The notes beneath the pieces were generated by a model. It did not search any database, was not told where the DNA came from, and saw only the letters and a program-made list of their open reading frames with translations. A stretch of DNA of 64,000 bases, from positions 12,002 to 76,001 of the forward strand of contig JAYEFL010000186.1 of assembly GCA_034658635.1 (NCBI GenBank), given 5' to 3'. This DNA is from JABHCC01 sp034658635 (GTDB taxonomy: Bacteria; Bacteroidota; Bacteroidia; Bacteroidales; UBA12481). Shown piece by piece: positions 61,018 through 64,000 of the stretch (position 1 is its first letter; each line of letters opens with the position of its first letter). The position numbers and the translations under genes are program-made.

Positions 61018-63899
61018 AAGATTGCTCTGACAGAAATGTTGCCCGTATGTATTATGCTGCTTCCTTGTGACAGGCGGCCGCTGTAATAAAGATCCAACTG
61101 AATCACCTCATTAAGTTTTCTCCGGATACTAACATTTGCCATACCATTGTTTCCAGGACGAAAGCCTTTAAGCATTGCATAAGCAACAGGCGAGTTTGCA
61201 TTACCATTGAAATTCAAATGAATATATTGAAAGTCAAAGTGAATTAAGCCCTTACCTGGCATTTGATAATCAGCTCCTATTTCAATGCGGTTTTCTAAAA
61301 GATCTTCAATGCCGTCAAGGTTTTCTTCTGTGCTCCATTTCCATCTCAGATTAAGTCGGGCTTGGTCTCCTGTCTCAATAATCAATGAGAAATTATTACG
61401 CCAAAAAGCCAGCTGATAATTTCTGCTTAGAAAAAAGCTGGATTCATATTTATTATGTCCCCGTTCGAGTCTGTTATTTATCCAAATCGGATCAAGGGGA
61501 CGAAATCTTGAGACCATTAGATGAGATTGTTTAGCCCGGAAATCAGTTCCATAGCTCATAAGATTCTGGTTTTCTGATTTCTGAAAAATATAGTCAAAAC
61601 CAATTTTTTGACTTTCTGTATTGAAAGACAGCACGTTCCTGATTTGTGATTGGAGACTAACCAGCAGGGAATCCTGCCAAAGGAAGGGGTTCATATTGCT
61701 GATCAGATCTGTTCTGCTTGTTCTGCGGTTAGCGGTGAGAGAGAACTGGTTGTTAATACGATTCAGGAATTGTCCTTTTGTTGTATCTGATTTTAATAAT
61801 CTCCCCGGATTAAGGCTGATAGTTTGGGTAAACCTGTTTGTGTAAACCGGAACGTATTCGTTCCCTGGCTTGAAAACCCTGATAAAACGGGCCTGATCAG
61901 AAAAGACAGCCGCTTCAAATTCATCCAGTTCTTTTATATTGTTACCATTGTAATCCGTCCAGGTGTAATATCCTTGTCCGGGAGCTACCTCCAGGTAGTA
62001 AAAATCCTGTTTTCTCTCCAGTCCGGATCCGATTTCGTAGAAGCTTCTAGAAACCAGGGCGGCTCTGACTGCCTGGAATCTTTTTTCAGCCCGGATAGTC
62101 ATAGATTGATCATTGGATGGCTCAGTGATGCCAGCTTTTTTGTTTTGAAGAGCTCTCCAGTTTACCGATAAGCGTGTGCTTTGTCCTGATTTCCCCCTCA
62201 GGTTAAGCCCGGCACTGCTTTCCCATGCTTGATTATCAAGAACCAATCCGGTAGAATCAGGCAGATAATCAGATCTGTTCAGAACCTTAAGGAACCAGGG
62301 AATGCTGTTGGATTTTGGGTTAAGTAGTTCAAGTTGCCATTCCTGAAACTTGAAACTGCCAGGCAGGTATTGATTCTCCTGATTAAGTGACCATTGATTG
62401 CCTTCATGCCTCTCTTTCAGACGGATAGCCACATGTTCCCATTCCTTGCCAAGGCGAATATCATGTCTCAAAAAGTTAGTATTCCTGAATGAATCTGAAG
62501 AATTCATAAGACTGGCTGTCCAGTTTATTGAGAATCCTCTTTTTCTCACTTGTCCGGCAGTATTTTGGCGATATGCAGAATAAGTGCTGGAGTAATTCAG
62601 GAATTCAAAATTATAGTTGGCATGCAGACTGTCATTTCCAATGAGCAGAAATCCGGTTTCCACCAGATTTTCGGTTTCCGGAATAATTCCTTCATTCAGG
62701 TTCCAGTCTCGCTCAAATTCTATAGCCCGGTATTTTTCAATAGGATCGAATTGTTTTCCAGACCTTCTGTAGGCAAAGAAGCTGGTAAGACCTAGGGTAT
62801 TATCATGATTCAGCCAATCCTTGCGGTCGATTCGCATATTCAAGCCCATCCCATTATCATCCTTTGTATCTAATTGAGAAAAGGTATTAAGATCGTTTGA
62901 GGTAAATGATATTTCAGCTCCAAGAGACATTTTTGCTCCCAGTTTCTGATGGGTCCCAAGACTGTATACTTGTTTGCTTTGAGGTGTAATTAACCTTGTG
63001 ATAGGTTCATAACTCCCCTGAAGAATTCCATTGACAGGAGCTTGCCATTTATATACTTGTCCGTTTGCCCCGGTTCTGACGGGCAAGTAGTTTCCCTGGC
63101 TTTCACCAACAAAAGAGAAGCCAGCCTGGTAGCGGGCACTATCGGGATGAGTTGAATAAAGGAGTATATTGGGATAGGAGATTCCGTTCACAAGAGTGTC
63201 TGTTTTTTTGTACAGTACACGATCGTTTATGAAGTCGGTTTCATAATAATTATTGACTCTTGCCTGGTTGAGATCATCCCCTATGCTGGCCAAAAGGTTC
63301 TTCTGATCTGCATTTAAATCCTGGAGGAGAGATTGATTTTTTGCATCTGATTCTGAATAGATGTTGAAATAAATATCTCCGTTTTCCCCTGTCCATTTAT
63401 GATCGGAAGCGAGCAAAAAGCGAGAGTAACTTCTTTCAGTATACTCAAACTGAGCGATGATTCTTTTGTCTTTGGTGATAAGGTTCTTGGGAGTAAAGCT
63501 CAGCTCAGCGGTATTGTAATTGATCACATAGTCTTCATTTTCACCTCGTTTCAGCAAGCGACCATCGAGATAGACTTTTTCGCTTCCTGCTATTATCTGG
63601 ATGTATTGTTCTCCTTCTCTGCCAAATAAGCGGTAAGGACCCTGGTTGCCTTCGATACCTGCCAATGGCATCCGGTAAAACTTTCCTTTGACAACAGCAG
63701 CTGTTGTTCTTATCTGCAGAGAGCCTTTGTTTTCTGTTTTAAGGGGAATGGATGATTGGATTTGAACTCCCTGGATGTTTCTGTTCATTCGCATGAAATA
63801 GCCATTCGGACTATCAAGTACAAAATCTCCTGCCAGAAGTTGTGTTTCAGGGCTGAAAACCCGAATATAGAATCGATCGAAATCCTGAATCTCCAGCTT
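61014..63899 (-). pseudogene. large outer-membrane beta-barrel protein, 5' part missing or inverted
   Basis: The frame is open from the TGA upstream limit (63900-63902) to the stop at 61014. It reads KLEIQDFDRFYIRVFSPETQ, then LLAGDFVLDSPNGYFMRMN and an N-terminal adhesin-like part, followed by several hundred residues of alternating aromatic beta strands ending in ISVRAIF, typical of outer-membrane barrels. I recognise it as an unnamed Bacteroidota outer-membrane family, not a specific named protein. The coding sequence does not start at 63794; homologous sequence continues to about 63893 and is then cut. The missing upstream residues are encoded on the plus strand in the next 107 bases. Treated as interrupted in this sequence. 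Confidence 0.75.
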
Positions 63900-64000
63900 T
63901 CAGGTAAAATTAACCAGCAGTTCCGGATTGAAGCTCAGCTTAGCGACTCAAATATACCTGTTCAACCTGAAGGAAATACCCGGCAGATTCAGGATTTCGA
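63877..64000. repeat. inverted repeat bounding an inverted 92-bp segment
   Basis: The arms TCGAAATCCTGAATCT (63877-63892) and AGATTCAGGATTTCGA (63985-64000) are exact reverse complements over 16 bases, with a 92-base segment between them. The right arm reaches the last base of the window, so its true length is unknown. In the outer-membrane protein gene, this repeat encodes the residues IQDFD. Confidence 0.85.
63894..64000 (+). pseudogene. inverted fragment of the outer-membrane protein gene
   Basis: Read on the plus strand from 63894, the frame is QLSGKINQQFRIEAQLSDSN followed by IPVQPEGNTRQIQDF at the window end. This fits exactly in front of the minus-strand sequence IQDFDRFYIRVF of the neighbouring gene, and the pattern SDxNIPxQPEGNT is what related outer-membrane proteins carry at that place. 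It is therefore the upstream part of the same gene in the opposite orientation, not a separate gene. Confidence 0.75.

Noticed and set aside
63399..63629. Short plus-strand frames opposite the outer-membrane protein gene
   Set aside because: They are antisense shadows; the minus strand has continuous beta-barrel coding sequence here.
1..64000. tRNA, rRNA, insertion sequence or prophage genes
   Set aside because: All gaps longer than about 70 bases were read through, and none has a cloverleaf, ribosomal sequence, transposase or phage gene.

Overview
The window comes from a member of the Bacteroidota, most likely a Bacteroidia/Marinilabiliales-type environmental lineage. Evidence: a near-complete core of the type IX secretion system (porP-gldK-gldL-gldM-gldN, plus gldH, a PorW/SprE-like lipoprotein and PorX), Bacteroidota-only families (DUF4270, DUF4296, DUF4954, CCDC81-type HU plus SPOR protein), and promoter-like TAnnTTTG boxes upstream of many genes. 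It is a chromosomal housekeeping region. I see no rRNA, tRNA, prophage, insertion sequence or CRISPR array.

Layout. 1-5.5 kb (minus): cysS, then a LytS/LytTR two-component pair with a beta-propeller sensor. 5.6-9.3 kb: rnr (plus), then a glycosyltransferase and a radical SAM gene with an internal deletion (minus). 9.4-14.8 kb: a ligand-depleted hemerythrin, an amidohydrolase-DUF4296-mlaF-mlaE operon, sprT and manC. 14.8-24.2 kb (minus): topA, an arginase-fold pseudoenzyme, and the T9SS core operon porP-gldK-L-M-N. 24.3-35.5 kb: a class A PBP, radA-panD-panC (minus), then a GT5-like single-domain protein, DUF4270 lipoprotein, glmS and DUF4954 (plus). 35.6-39.4 kb (minus): nucleotide-sugar genes rfbB, galE, a WbpD-type acetyltransferase and a WbpE-type aminotransferase. 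39.6-48 kb: HU/SPOR protein, metG, yraN, a hybrid histidine kinase, a LuxE-like protein and pgk. 48-53.5 kb (plus): holB-ricT-gldH-trmB-atl-mrp-nfu. 53.5-61 kb: a sigma-54 response regulator divergent from porW/sprE-porX-tsaE-ald. 61-64 kb (minus): a large outer-membrane protein gene.

How the parts fit: the secretion motor and outer-membrane ring (GldK-N, PorP), the accessory lipoprotein (PorW/SprE) and the response regulator (PorX) lie in separate transcription units of the same window. Envelope supply genes (MlaEF, PBP1A, glmS, manC and the sugar cluster) surround them.

The most unusual signal is at the right edge. The outer-membrane protein gene on the minus strand is abruptly lost near 63893. 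The next 107 bases carry the missing upstream part of the same protein on the opposite (plus) strand, bounded by a 16-bp inverted repeat. This is either a small DNA inversion inside a surface-protein gene or a fold-back chimera of the sequence. Other oddities are the deleted radical SAM gene, a hemerythrin whose iron ligands are mostly replaced by Tyr, Lys or Gly, and two families of extragenic palindromes.
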